From: Rhodospirillales bacterium
Lineage (GTDB): Bacteria > Pseudomonadota > Alphaproteobacteria > Reyranellales > Reyranellaceae
Reading direction: 5' to 3'
DNA length: 48,311 nucleotides
NCBI GenBank assembly: GCA_947466085.1
Contig: CANIEC010000016.1
Location: 1 to 48,311, forward strand
Within the stretch, counting starts at the first letter, position 1, and each line of letters begins with the position of its first letter. Below are positions 19,498-27,095 of the stretch, piece by piece. The position numbers and the translations under genes were made by a program. Under the pieces are notes generated by a model. That model searched no databases. It had not been told where the DNA came from and worked only from the letters and a program-made list of their open reading frames with translations.

Positions 19498-20067
19498 ATG
19501 TCGATTTTGCTCATTGGGCTTGCCCTCTTTCTCGGCGTCCATCTCCTTACAACCTTTCGGGGAACACGCGCGGCCGTCATCGGCCGCCTCGGTGAAGGCG
19601 GTTACAAGGCGCTGTATTCCCTCGTAGCCGCGGCCGGTCTGATCCTGGTCTTCATCGGGTTCGGGAGCTACCGCAGCGCGGGCTACATCCAGGTATGGAA
19701 CCCGCCCTTTTCGCTGTTCCATCCCATCGCGCTGCTTCTGCTTTGGTTCGCGTTCGTTGCCCTCACTGCGACCTATGCACCGCCCAGTCGGATCAAGTCA
19801 TTGCTGCGGCATCCCATGCTGGTGGCCGTGAAGGCCTGGGCGGTCTCCCATCTCCTCGTGAACGGCGACCTGGGCTCGATGCTGCTGTTCGGCAGCCTGC
19901 TGGCCTGGGCGATCTACGACCGGATTGCCGTGAAACGCAGAGGCGACGCCGGCGCCCCGCTCGTCGGCTGGTCGCTCAACGATCTCCTTGTCGTGGGCCT
20001 CGGGACGGCAGCCTATGTCGCAATGTTCTGGTTACACGACAGCTTGATCGGCGTTACCGCCGCTTAG
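19498..20067 (+). CDS. NnrU family membrane protein
   Basis: 189-residue integral membrane protein with about five or six hydrophobic segments. The N-terminal LIGLALFLGVHLLTTFRGTR, GEGGYKALYSLVAAAGLILV and the His/Asn-containing RHPMLVAVKAWAVSHLLVNG are characteristic of NnrU, which in denitrifiers is needed for nitrite/nitric oxide reductase expression and is related to plant 15-cis-zeta-carotene isomerase, a heme b enzyme. The His in RHPM and SHLLVNG could bind heme, by analogy. No denitrification gene is in the window. The ATG at 19498 follows GGGG closely; an ATG three codons upstream has no ribosome site. Confidence 0.88.
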   Translation: MSILLIGLALFLGVHLLTTFRGTRAAVIGRLGEGGYKALYSLVAAAGLILVFIGFGSYRSAGYIQVWNPPFSLFHPIALLLLWFAFVALTATYAPPSRIKSLLRHPMLVAVKAWAVSHLLVNGDLGSMLLFGSLLAWAIYDRIAVKRRGDAGAPLVGWSLNDLLVVGLGTAAYVAMFWLHDSLIGVTAA

Positions 20068-20146
20068 GGCTTGCGCTCGCTGGCCCATTTGCATCGCTCA
20101 TGATAGGTTTCCCTGTAATTTCCGCCTGAAAGCCGCCGAAAATCCA

Positions 20147-20494
20147 GTGATCGTAGACGCACTGTTTCCGACCTATCGCTTCGACAAAGCCGATACCGAC
20201 GATTTCGTGGTCATCGACCAGTGGTCATATGCGTTGGCAGCATTCAGCGGCCCCCTGTTCGTGCTTTCGAAGAGGCTCTACTTCCTGGCCTTCATCGACC
20301 TGCTGGCCATGATCGCCATTGCGGGCGGAGGCATCTTTGGGCTCACCGTCGTCGTGCACCTGTTCGGCTCCTCCCTGGAAGGCATGCTTCTCATGCTCAT
20401 TACCGTGGTTGGGGCCATCGCGCTGAACGGTATCGTCGCGGTGCGCCTGGTGCGCCACGGCTATCTCAAGAGAGGCTGGCGCCTCGGCTACTAG
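20147..20494 (+). CDS. Small membrane protein, probably DUF2628-like
   Basis: 115 residues from a GTG at 20147. After a soluble head, WSYALAAFSGPLFVLSKRLY leads into three hydrophobic segments, and the end is basic (RHGYLKRGWRLGY). The aromatic head followed by P-L-F-V-L-S-K-R-L-Y resembles DUF2628 proteins, where a Tyr/Phe-rich start precedes three helices. Function is unknown. Its stop TAG shares the palindromic CTAG with the stop of the convergent amidohydrolase, so the genes overlap tail to tail. Confidence 0.65.
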   Translation: MIVDALFPTYRFDKADTDDFVVIDQWSYALAAFSGPLFVLSKRLYFLAFIDLLAMIAIAGGGIFGLTVVVHLFGSSLEGMLLMLITVVGAIALNGIVAVRLVRHGYLKRGWRLGY

Positions 20495-22032
20495 TGGTGG
20501 TGGTGGTGATGGTGGTAGCCGTGATGGTGCCCGCCGCCGAACCGGTCGATATGTAGCGGCTGCTTGGCGAGCCCCGGACAGAACGTGTTCACCACCTTCT
20601 CGAGCTTGTCGTAGAGCGCCTTGGCCGGCTTGCGGCCCCGCTCCAGCCGCTCGCGGGCCTTCTCCGCGAGGCGCGCGAGCTGCGCCATATCGACGTTCAG
20701 CAGCTTGCGATCCTCGAGGATCATGCGGCCGGCGACCATCACCGAATGCACGGCCGATCCGTCCTCGGTATGCACGATCTGGTTCGTCGGATCGTTGAAC
20801 GGGATCCAATTGATGTGCCCGAGGTCCAGGAACACGATGTCGGCCTTGTAGCCAGCCTCCAGCTTGCCGATCTTGTCGCCCAGCCCCAGCGCCCGGGCGC
20901 TGCCGGCCGTCGCAGCGTGCAGCACCTCCTCGGTCGTGATCCATTCGCGGTTGTCTGGCCCCTGTACCTTCGACACCATCGAGGCCAGCCGCATGTTTTC
21001 GTACATGTTCTGGTTGTCGGAACAGCTCGCGCCATCGGTGCCGATGCCGACATTGACCTTGGCATCCAGCATGCCGCGCATGTCGGCGATCCCGTTGCCC
21101 AGGACCATGTTCGAGCCCGGATTGTGCGAAACGGAGGCACCCTTGTCGCCCAGCAGCTTCATGTCGTCGCCGTCGAGCCAGACGCCGTGCGCCACGGTGA
21201 ACTTCGGCCCGACGAGACCCAGCGAGTCCATGTAGGCCGTAAGTGAAGTACCGTAGAGCCGGTAGCCCGCGACGACCTGGACCTTCGATTCGGACACATG
21301 GGTATGGAGACCGGTATCGTAGTCCTTGGCGAGCTTCAGGCAGGCCAGCAGAAACTCCCGGCTGCAGTGATGCGGGATCGTCGGCGCGACGGCCAGATGC
21401 ACACCCTGGCGGTCGAGCTTCCAGCCGTGCAGCGCCTTCTTCATCTGCTTGACGCTCGCCTTGTAGGGCGAGAATTGATAGGCCTCGACCTGCTTCTGCA
21501 GCGACGGAGGCAACTGGTCCATGAGCCCGGGAATGGCCTGGAAGAAGCTGGTATCGGCGACCATCGGCGCCAGCATCGCGCGCATGCCGACATCGGCATA
21601 GGCCTGCCCGATCGCGGCGAGCCCCTCGGCCGTCGGCATGGGAAACTCGGCCGCGAGATCGTAGGCGGCCGTGCACCCCTTCATCACCATCTCGGCCGCG
21701 CCGATCAGGCTCGACAGGTACTTGTCCTCGAGCGTGCGGGCGCCGCTCATGTAGGGCGCGGCCGTCAGGAGCAGCTCCAGCGTCACGCGGTCAACCATGC
21801 CCTTGGCGAGGTTACCGTGGCTGTGGGTGTGGCCGTTGATCAGGCCGGGGTGGAGCAGCTTGCCCCGGGCGTCGATCACGATGGCGGACTCCGGCGCCGA
21901 CACCTTGGCGCCGATTTCCACGATCGTGTCGCCGTTCACGAGGATATCGGCCTTGGGCGCGGTATGGCCCTTGATGTCGACCACGCGACCGCCACGGATG
22001 ACGGTCATCGAAGTTTTCGGCGCTTTCGCCAT
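20491..22032 (-). CDS. COG0402 amidohydrolase (deaminase/chlorohydrolase type) with C-terminal polyhistidine tail
   Basis: Metal-dependent hydrolase of 513 residues, close in pattern to SAH/MTA deaminases and TrzA/AtzA-type enzymes. Metal ligands are His68 and His70 (INGHTHSHG), His245 with Glu248 (LHTHVSES), His282 (VAHGVWLDGDD) and Asp333 (GIGTDGASCSDN). It should deaminate or dechlorinate a heterocyclic base in the cytoplasm. The last 15 residues are GGGHHHGYHHHHHHH, ten of the last eleven non-Gly positions being His, encoded by CAC/CAT codons; this is native sequence, not a tag. The start ATG at 22032 follows GGGGAGAG; the frame stays open upstream into the permease gene without homology. 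Gene lies 26 bases after the permease of an ABC importer and is surely its operon partner. Confidence 0.9.
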   Translation of the reverse strand: MAKAPKTSMTVIRGGRVVDIKGHTAPKADILVNGDTIVEIGAKVSAPESAIVIDARGKLLHPGLINGHTHSHGNLAKGMVDRVTLELLLTAAPYMSGARTLEDKYLSSLIGAAEMVMKGCTAAYDLAAEFPMPTAEGLAAIGQAYADVGMRAMLAPMVADTSFFQAIPGLMDQLPPSLQKQVEAYQFSPYKASVKQMKKALHGWKLDRQGVHLAVAPTIPHHCSREFLLACLKLAKDYDTGLHTHVSESKVQVVAGYRLYGTSLTAYMDSLGLVGPKFTVAHGVWLDGDDMKLLGDKGASVSHNPGSNMVLGNGIADMRGMLDAKVNVGIGTDGASCSDNQNMYENMRLASMVSKVQGPDNREWITTEEVLHAATAGSARALGLGDKIGKLEAGYKADIVFLDLGHINWIPFNDPTNQIVHTEDGSAVHSVMVAGRMILEDRKLLNVDMAQLARLAEKARERLERGRKPAKALYDKLEKVVNTFCPGLAKQPLHIDRFGGGHHHGYHHHHHHH

Positions 22033-22058
22033 GTCACACTCTCCCCTTGCGCGGCCGG

Positions 22059-22889
22059 TCAGGCTCCCGGCGTCGTATTGCTGCTCGACCACGGGAAGAA
22101 GACCCGTTCGGCGACCACCACGATCTGGAACAGAACGACGCCCATCACGGACAGGATGATAAGCGCCCCGAACGCCACAGGCACCTTGAAGAACGCCGTC
22201 GAGGTCTGGATCAGGAAACCCAGTCCGGCGTCGGCGTTGACGAACTCCGCGACCACCGCGCCGACGACGGCGAGAGAGATCGCCACCTTGAGGCCCGCGA
22301 AGATGAAGGGAATCGCATAGGGCAGCCTGATCCGCAGCAACTCGCTGAGCTTCGAAGCTCGACACGCCCGGCTGAGTTCGATCAGCTCCGGCGGCACCGA
22401 AAGAAGTCCTGTCGCAATCGAGATGACCAGCGGGAAGAACGCCACCAGGACGGTGATGACGATGCGCGGCAGCTCGTTGGTCCCGAGCAGCACGACCAGG
22501 ATGGGCGCCAGCGCCACCTTTGGGATCGACTGCGTCCATACGAGGAACGGATAGACCGCCGCCGCGATGGCCGGAGACGCGGTCAGCAAGACCGCCAGCG
22601 GCAGGCTGATCAGGATCGACACCCCGAAGCCCAGCATGACCGTCTTGAAGGTCGCTGCGGTATGTCCGGCCACGGTGGGCCCGATGGCCATCGTGTCCTT
22701 CCAGATGTCGGTCGGCGCCGGCAGGAGGTAGCCTGGAATCGCGAAAGCGCGACAGGCGGCCTCCCACAGCAGGAACAGGCCAGCAGTGGCGATAAGAGGC
22801 AGCACCACCTCGTAGAGGGCGGCGCTCCTCTTGCGTCGTCGGGGCGGCTTCTGCCGCTCCTCAAGCGGCGGCGCGACCTGAACCGACAT
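22059..22889 (-). CDS. ABC transporter permease, SsuC/TauC/ThiX type
   Basis: Inner-membrane subunit of 276 residues with about six hydrophobic segments (BPD_transp_1 domain from about residue 75) and an EAA-like loop (SRACRASKLSELLRIRLPYA) that contacts the ATPase. The N-terminus is basic and charged (QKPPRRRKRSAALYEV). It overlaps the ATPase gene by 29 bases, so the start could be a little further in, but the ATG at 22889 keeps normal length. The family imports taurine, sulfonates, nitrate, or thiamine-precursor pyrimidines. Confidence 0.94.
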   Translation of the reverse strand: MSVQVAPPLEERQKPPRRRKRSAALYEVVLPLIATAGLFLLWEAACRAFAIPGYLLPAPTDIWKDTMAIGPTVAGHTAATFKTVMLGFGVSILISLPLAVLLTASPAIAAAVYPFLVWTQSIPKVALAPILVVLLGTNELPRIVITVLVAFFPLVISIATGLLSVPPELIELSRACRASKLSELLRIRLPYAIPFIFAGLKVAISLAVVGAVVAEFVNADAGLGFLIQTSTAFFKVPVAFGALIILSVMGVVLFQIVVVAERVFFPWSSSNTTPGA

Positions 22890-23643
22890 GGCGTGTCCCG
22901 AAGATGAGTTGACGGATGCGCTGGCTGGCTTCGTGGAACTCCGGCGTGGCCTCGGTCTCGAAGCTGCGCGGGCGCGGCAGGCCGATATCGATGATTTCGG
23001 CGATGCGGCCGGGCCGCGGCGACATCACGACCACGCGGTCGGCCAGCACGACGGCCTCCGTGATCGAGTGCGTCACGAAAAGGACGGTCTTGGGCCGCTC
23101 GCTCCAGATGCGCAACAGCTCCATGGTCATCTCCTCGCGGGTCAACGCGTCGAGCGCCCCGAACGGCTCGTCCATCAGCAGGATGTCGGGATCGTGCACG
23201 AGGGCGCGGCAGATCGCGACGCGCTGCTGCATGCCGCCCGACAGCTCGCGCGGCGACTTGCTCTCGAAACCCGTGAGGCCCACCAGCTTGAGCAGCGCCA
23301 TCGCCTTGTCGGTGCTGGTCGAGTCGATGCGATGCATCATGCGCAACGGGAACAGCACGTTGTCCAGCACACTGGCCCAGGGGAGCAGGGTCGGCGCCTG
23401 GAAGACGATGCCCGTTTCCGCCCGCGGCTCGGTGATCTCTTCCCCGCCTATCGAAGCCCGTCCTGCAGTCGGCAGGATCAGCCCGGCCACGATGCGCAGC
23501 AGGGTGGACTTGCCGCAGCCGGACGGGCCCACGAGGGTGATGAACTCGTTGCGCCCGATCTCGAGCGACACGTCCTGCAACGCCGTGACCTGATCGCCGT
23601 CACGGCTATTGAAGATGCGCGTGACCCGGTTGATGGAGATCAC
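22861..23643 (-). CDS. ABC transporter ATP-binding protein, SsuB/TauB type
   Basis: ATPase of 260 residues. Walker A GPSGCGKST (39-47), signature LSGGMQQRVAICRAL, Walker B ILLMDEPFGALD and switch His in FVTHSITEAVVLADRV are intact. It energises the permease whose gene overlaps its 3' end, and it starts 10 bases after the binding-protein stop. The four genes from 24652 to 20491 read as binding protein, ATPase, permease, amidohydrolase, i.e. import followed by hydrolysis. Confidence 0.95.
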   Translation of the reverse strand: MISINRVTRIFNSRDGDQVTALQDVSLEIGRNEFITLVGPSGCGKSTLLRIVAGLILPTAGRASIGGEEITEPRAETGIVFQAPTLLPWASVLDNVLFPLRMMHRIDSTSTDKAMALLKLVGLTGFESKSPRELSGGMQQRVAICRALVHDPDILLMDEPFGALDALTREEMTMELLRIWSERPKTVLFVTHSITEAVVLADRVVVMSPRPGRIAEIIDIGLPRPRSFETEATPEFHEASQRIRQLIFGTRHVGSGRAAA

Positions 23644-23653
23644 TTCGAATCGC

Positions 23654-24652
23654 CTACTTAGCGACCTTGCTCGTATCGATCGCGGTCTTGTAGTCGAACT
23701 CGGGCTTCAGTTCGTTGGCCGTGGCGATGGTCTCCCAGGAGAACTTGAGCCGGTCCGGGCTCTCCTTGCCCCAGCCGAACTCCTTGCTGTGGTCGTTGAA
23801 GACGAACTTCATCACCGCCTTCACACTGCCCATGCAGTCGTCGAGCTCGACCTCGGGAAAGCGCACGACGTGCAGCTTGCAGGCCTCTTCGGGATTCGCT
23901 GCGGCCCATTCGAAGGCCTCCTTGGTGGCGGCCAGGAAACGCTTCACCAGGTCGGGCTTGTCCTGAATCATCTTGTCTGTGGTGATAAGGCTCGCCGCAT
24001 AGATCTTGAAGCCGACCTCGACGAAGGGCAGCGGAAGGATCTCCTGGCCCGCCTTAACAGCCGCCTTGTTGATGTAGTAATAATGGATCGAATAGAACGG
24101 CGCCGCGTCGATGTTCTTGGCGATGAGCTGGGCCGCCATCGCGGCTCCATCCATGTTCGTCCAGATCAGCTTGTTGGGATCCGTCCCCGCCTTCTTGGCG
24201 ACCTCCGGGAAGTAGAAGCGATGGCTGTTGCCCGGCGTGATGCCGATCTTCTTGCCTTCCAGGCCCTTGAAGTTGGTGATGCCGGAACTCTTCAGCACGA
24301 ACAGCGAGTGCGGCGATTCATTGTAGAGCACGGCGATCGTCTTGATCGGCACGTTGGTCCGGGCCCGCGCCGTCATGACGGCCGAGATATCGGCGACGCC
24401 GAAATCCGCCGCGCCCGCAGCCACCTTGGTGACGGTGTCGCCCGATCCGTAGCCGCGCGTGATGGTGATGTCGATGCCGTGCTTGGCGAAGATGCCCTTG
24501 CTCCAGGCCCCGTAGTACATCGCGTGCTCGCCCGACGGGATCCAGTCCGTCTGGAAACGGACCTTGTCCTGGGCGAGCGCCGGCCCGCCGAGCAGGAGCG
24601 TCAGGGCAAGTGCTGCCAATCCTGTGCGTCGGCGAATCGATGATGACTGCAT
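23654..24652 (-). CDS. ABC transporter substrate-binding protein, SsuA/THI5-like
   Basis: Periplasmic binding protein of 332 residues from the ATG at 24652, preceded by a strong AGGGGGAGG site; an open frame upstream overlaps the YqaA-like gene and is not homologous. The signal peptide ends GGPALAQ. The mature start KVRFQTDWIPSGEHAMYYGA with GIFAKHGIDITITRGYGSGD and GVADISAVMTAR belongs to the NMT1/THI5-like group, which binds pyrimidines, riboflavin or sulfonates. Coupled with a deaminase-type amidohydrolase, a nitrogen heterocycle is the most economical ligand; that is inference. Confidence 0.93.
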   Translation of the reverse strand: MQSSSIRRRTGLAALALTLLLGGPALAQDKVRFQTDWIPSGEHAMYYGAWSKGIFAKHGIDITITRGYGSGDTVTKVAAGAADFGVADISAVMTARARTNVPIKTIAVLYNESPHSLFVLKSSGITNFKGLEGKKIGITPGNSHRFYFPEVAKKAGTDPNKLIWTNMDGAAMAAQLIAKNIDAAPFYSIHYYYINKAAVKAGQEILPLPFVEVGFKIYAASLITTDKMIQDKPDLVKRFLAATKEAFEWAAANPEEACKLHVVRFPEVELDDCMGSVKAVMKFVFNDHSKEFGWGKESPDRLKFSWETIATANELKPEFDYKTAIDTSKVAK

Positions 24653-24716
24653 ATGTGCCTCCCCCTGACGTGTCCTACACGACGGAGGAAGCAATATCGG
24701 TGCCAGCTCCCTATCG

Positions 24717-25166
24717 CTAAGCGAGCCAACCCAGGGTCGCCGCGACCAGGACGGCGTAACGCGCGGTCTTGCCGATCCCGACCAGCAGGACGAACGGCAG
24801 AAGGGGCGTCCGGAGCGCGCCGGCCACCACGGTGAGCGCATCGCCACCGATCGGCAGCCAGGCGAACAGCAAGGACCATACGCCCCAGCGGGCATACCAG
24901 CGCTCGACGCGCTCATAGTCGCGCGGCTTCACCGGGAACCAGGATCGATCGCGGAACCGCTCGATCAGGCACCCGAGCACCCAGTTGACCACCGAACCCA
25001 GCGTGTTTCCGAGTGACGCCGCGAGCAGCAGGGTCTGCCAATGCGTCGGCTCGGCCACCAGCAGGCCGACCAACACCAGTTCGGACTGGAACGGAATGAC
25101 CGTGGCAGCCAGGAAGGCGGCGGCAAACAGGCCGGCGTGGCCGAGGATGAGAGAGCCTGGATCCAT
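24717..25166 (-). CDS. YqaA-like (VTT/SNARE-associated family) small membrane protein
   Basis: 149 residues with about four hydrophobic segments. The motifs ATVIPFQSELVLVGLL, SLGNTLGSVVNWVLG and FAWLPIGGDALTVVAGALR are the DedA/VTT reentrant pattern in its short YqaA form. DedA relatives recycle lipid carriers or phospholipids across the membrane; YqaA itself is uncharacterised. It lies upstream of the binding-protein gene on the same strand with a 64-base gap and is not obviously part of that operon. Confidence 0.88.
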   Translation of the reverse strand: MDPGSLILGHAGLFAAAFLAATVIPFQSELVLVGLLVAEPTHWQTLLLAASLGNTLGSVVNWVLGCLIERFRDRSWFPVKPRDYERVERWYARWGVWSLLFAWLPIGGDALTVVAGALRTPLLPFVLLVGIGKTARYAVLVAATLGWLA

Positions 25167-25310
25167 CGCCCTTCACTTACAGGAATGGATAGGCATTGGC
25201 GCAGCCAATGTGCGGGTCGAGGGAATGGCTTCGAAGTCTTCATGCAACACTCTGCAAGGGCAGAGTTGTTTGCCAACAGCGCATCACATTCCGGAAATCA
25301 TGGGAGAAGA

Positions 25311-25385
25311 ATGAACAAGACCGCCGTCGCCCTTGCCGCGATCACCGTGACCCCCGACACCCCGGGCGACGTTCCTGAGCAGTAG
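25311..25385 (+). CDS. Possible 24-residue peptide ORF before the decarboxylase
   Basis: ATG at 25311 directly preceded by GGGAGAAGA (GGAG 4 bases from the ATG), encoding MNKTAVALAAITVTPDTPGD and VPEQ, then TAG. Length and position suit a leader peptide or a small secreted/modified peptide, but there is no run of one amino acid as in classical attenuators, and the frame is short enough to be chance. Confidence 0.25.
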   Translation: MNKTAVALAAITVTPDTPGDVPEQ

Positions 25386-25396
25386 GAGTCACACGC

Positions 25397-25441
25397 ATGC
25401 TGGGATACTCTGAAACCGCGTTTCCGGGCTGCCATCCCTAG
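25397..25441 (+). CDS. Possible 14-residue peptide ORF before the decarboxylase
   Basis: ATG at 25397, eight bases after a TAGGAG site that overlaps the stop of the preceding mini-ORF. It encodes MLGYSETAFPGCHP and stops at TAG. It contains one Cys and one His at the end. Coupled arrangement with the preceding 24-codon frame is the only support. Confidence 0.2.
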   Translation: MLGYSETAFPGCHP

Positions 25442-25493
25442 TCGTTAGCCGATACGATGTGGCGCTCCCCTCAACGGTGAAGAAAGTAGCTGC

Positions 25494-27095
25494 ATGCGCA
25501 CAGTCAAGGACGTCACCTTCGATCTGCTCCGCAAGCTTGGGCTCACGACCGTCGTCGGCAATCCCGGCTCGACGGAAGAGACCTTTCTCAAGAATTTCCC
25601 CAAGGACTTCGACTATGTGATGGCCCTCCAGGAGGCGAGCGTCGTCGGCATTGCCGACGGTATCGCCCAGGGCCTGCGCAAGCCGGTGATCGTAAACGTT
25701 CATACCGGCGCCGGTATGGGCAATGCGATGGGCTGCATCGTCACGGCCTACCAGAACAAGACGCCCCTGATCATCACCGCCGGCCAGCAGACGCGCGAGA
25801 TGCTCCTGCTCGAACCGCTGCTCACGAACATCGACGCCGCGAACCTGCCGCGGCCGTGGGTGAAATGGGCCTACGAGCCGGCACGCGCCGAGGATATTCC
25901 GGCTGCCTTCATGCGCGCCTATGCGACGGCCATGCAGCAGCCATCCGGTCCGGTCTTCCTGTCCCTTCCGCTCGACGATTGGGACAAGCCCATGCCGGAG
26001 ATCGAGGTGTTCCGCACGATCACCACGCGAATGGGACCCGATCCGGCACGCGTCGCCGAATTCGCGGAGCGCATCAACGCGGCCCGGTCGCCCGTCATCG
26101 TCTATGGATCGGACCTGGCCCGCAGCCAGGCCTGGAACGAAGGCATCCGGTTCGCCGAGACGCTGGGCGGACCCGTCTGGACGGCGCCGTTCGCCGAACG
26201 GACCCCGTTCCCGGAAACTCACCGCCAACATGCCGGCGCCCTGCCCGCGGCCATCGGGCCGTTGGGCAGGAAGTTCGAAGGCCACGATCTGGTGATCGTC
26301 ATCGGCGCACCTGTGTTTCGCTACTATCCCTATGTCGGCGGTGACTACGTTCCGAAGGGCACTCACCTTCTGCAGGTGACGGACGATCCCAACATGTCGT
26401 CCAAGGCGCCCGTCGGCGACAGCCTGGTCTCTGACGCTCGGCTGTTCCTCGAGGCGATCCAGCCGCTGATCAGGAAGCGCACTTCGTCCATTGCCGCGCC
26501 GTTGCGCGCGGCTCCCAAGAAGCCCGACCTGGATGCGCAGCCCCTGGCGGGCGACGCCATCATGGCCGCCGTGCGCGGCGCCTGTCCGTCCGACTACGTC
26601 CTGGTCGAGGAAGCGCCATCGGTCGTGACCGACATGCAGGACCAGTTCCGCATCGACAAGCCCGATTGCTTCTACACCTTCGCCTCTGGCGGCCTGGGCT
26701 GGGACATGCCGGCCGCGGTCGGCCTTGCGCTGGCGGAACGCAGCAGCGGCCGCAATCGCCCCGTCATCGCCCTCATGGGTGACGGCTCATTCCAGTATTC
26801 GATCCAGTCGCTCTACACGGCCGTGCAGCAGAAGGCCCACGTCGTCTTCGTCGTCCTGCAGAACCATGAGTACGCCATCCTGAAATCCTTCGCGGAACTC
26901 GAGGAGACGCCGAACGTGCCGGGCCTGGACCTGCCCGGTATCGATCTCGAAGCGTTGGCGAAGGGCTATGGAGCGCCCGCGAAGCTGGCCAGGACCGGGG
27001 CGGAGGTCACGGCCGCCGTCGCCGAAGCCATCGCCCGGCCCGGTGCCAGTGTGGTCGTGGTGCCGCTCACGCGGAAGCGTCACTCCCTGCTTTGA
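25494..27095 (+). CDS. mdlC: Benzoylformate decarboxylase-like ThDP enzyme
   Basis: Thiamine-diphosphate decarboxylase of 533 residues that aligns by eye along its whole length with Pseudomonas putida MdlC (GNPGSTEE, TAGQQTRE, LLTNIDAANLPRPWVKWAYEPA, APVFRY, NVPGLDLPGIDLEALAKGYG). Ser26, Glu47 and His70 of MdlC are present at the same numbers. The MdlC His281 is replaced by Tyr278 (APVFRYYPY). The ThDP motif starts at MGDGSFQYS and ends VLQNHEY, so the second Asn is His. Expected reaction is decarboxylation of a 2-oxo acid such as benzoylformate to an aldehyde, but altered active-site residues leave the substrate open. No mandelate gene is adjacent. The 3' end overlaps the convergent APC permease by 29 bases. 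Confidence 0.88.
   Translation: MRTVKDVTFDLLRKLGLTTVVGNPGSTEETFLKNFPKDFDYVMALQEASVVGIADGIAQGLRKPVIVNVHTGAGMGNAMGCIVTAYQNKTPLIITAGQQTREMLLLEPLLTNIDAANLPRPWVKWAYEPARAEDIPAAFMRAYATAMQQPSGPVFLSLPLDDWDKPMPEIEVFRTITTRMGPDPARVAEFAERINAARSPVIVYGSDLARSQAWNEGIRFAETLGGPVWTAPFAERTPFPETHRQHAGALPAAIGPLGRKFEGHDLVIVIGAPVFRYYPYVGGDYVPKGTHLLQVTDDPNMSSKAPVGDSLVSDARLFLEAIQPLIRKRTSSIAAPLRAAPKKPDLDAQPLAGDAIMAAVRGACPSDYVLVEEAPSVVTDMQDQFRIDKPDCFYTFASGGLGWDMPAAVGLALAERSSGRNRPVIALMGDGSFQYSIQSLYTAVQQKAHVVFVVLQNHEYAILKSFAELEETPNVPGLDLPGIDLEALAKGYGAPAKLARTGAEVTAAVAEAIARPGASVVVVPLTRKRHSLL

Larger units (their letters stand above)
25167..25493. promoter_or_regulatory. 327-base leader/intergenic region with two hairpins and two mini-ORFs
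   Basis: Divergent gap between the YqaA-like gene and the decarboxylase. It holds a perfect inverted repeat CATTGGC-GCA-GCCAATG (25194-25210), a second perfect hairpin ACTCTGC-AAGG-GCAGAGT (25249-25266) followed by TGTTTG, and two plus-strand mini-ORFs listed separately, each with a purine-rich site. Nothing larger is coding. The combination of hairpins and short translated frames is what a regulated leader would look like, but no known riboswitch class is recognised. Confidence 0.4.

Noticed and set aside
20494-20532. Polyhistidine run as an artificial purification tag
   Set aside because: It is flanked by genomic sequence with a convergent gene sharing its stop; spacing and mixed codons argue for a native repeat.
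20491-22767. A 758-residue permease-amidohydrolase fusion
   Set aside because: The upstream part is the permease gene in a wrong frame; homology of the amidohydrolase begins at the ATG at 22032 behind a ribosome site.
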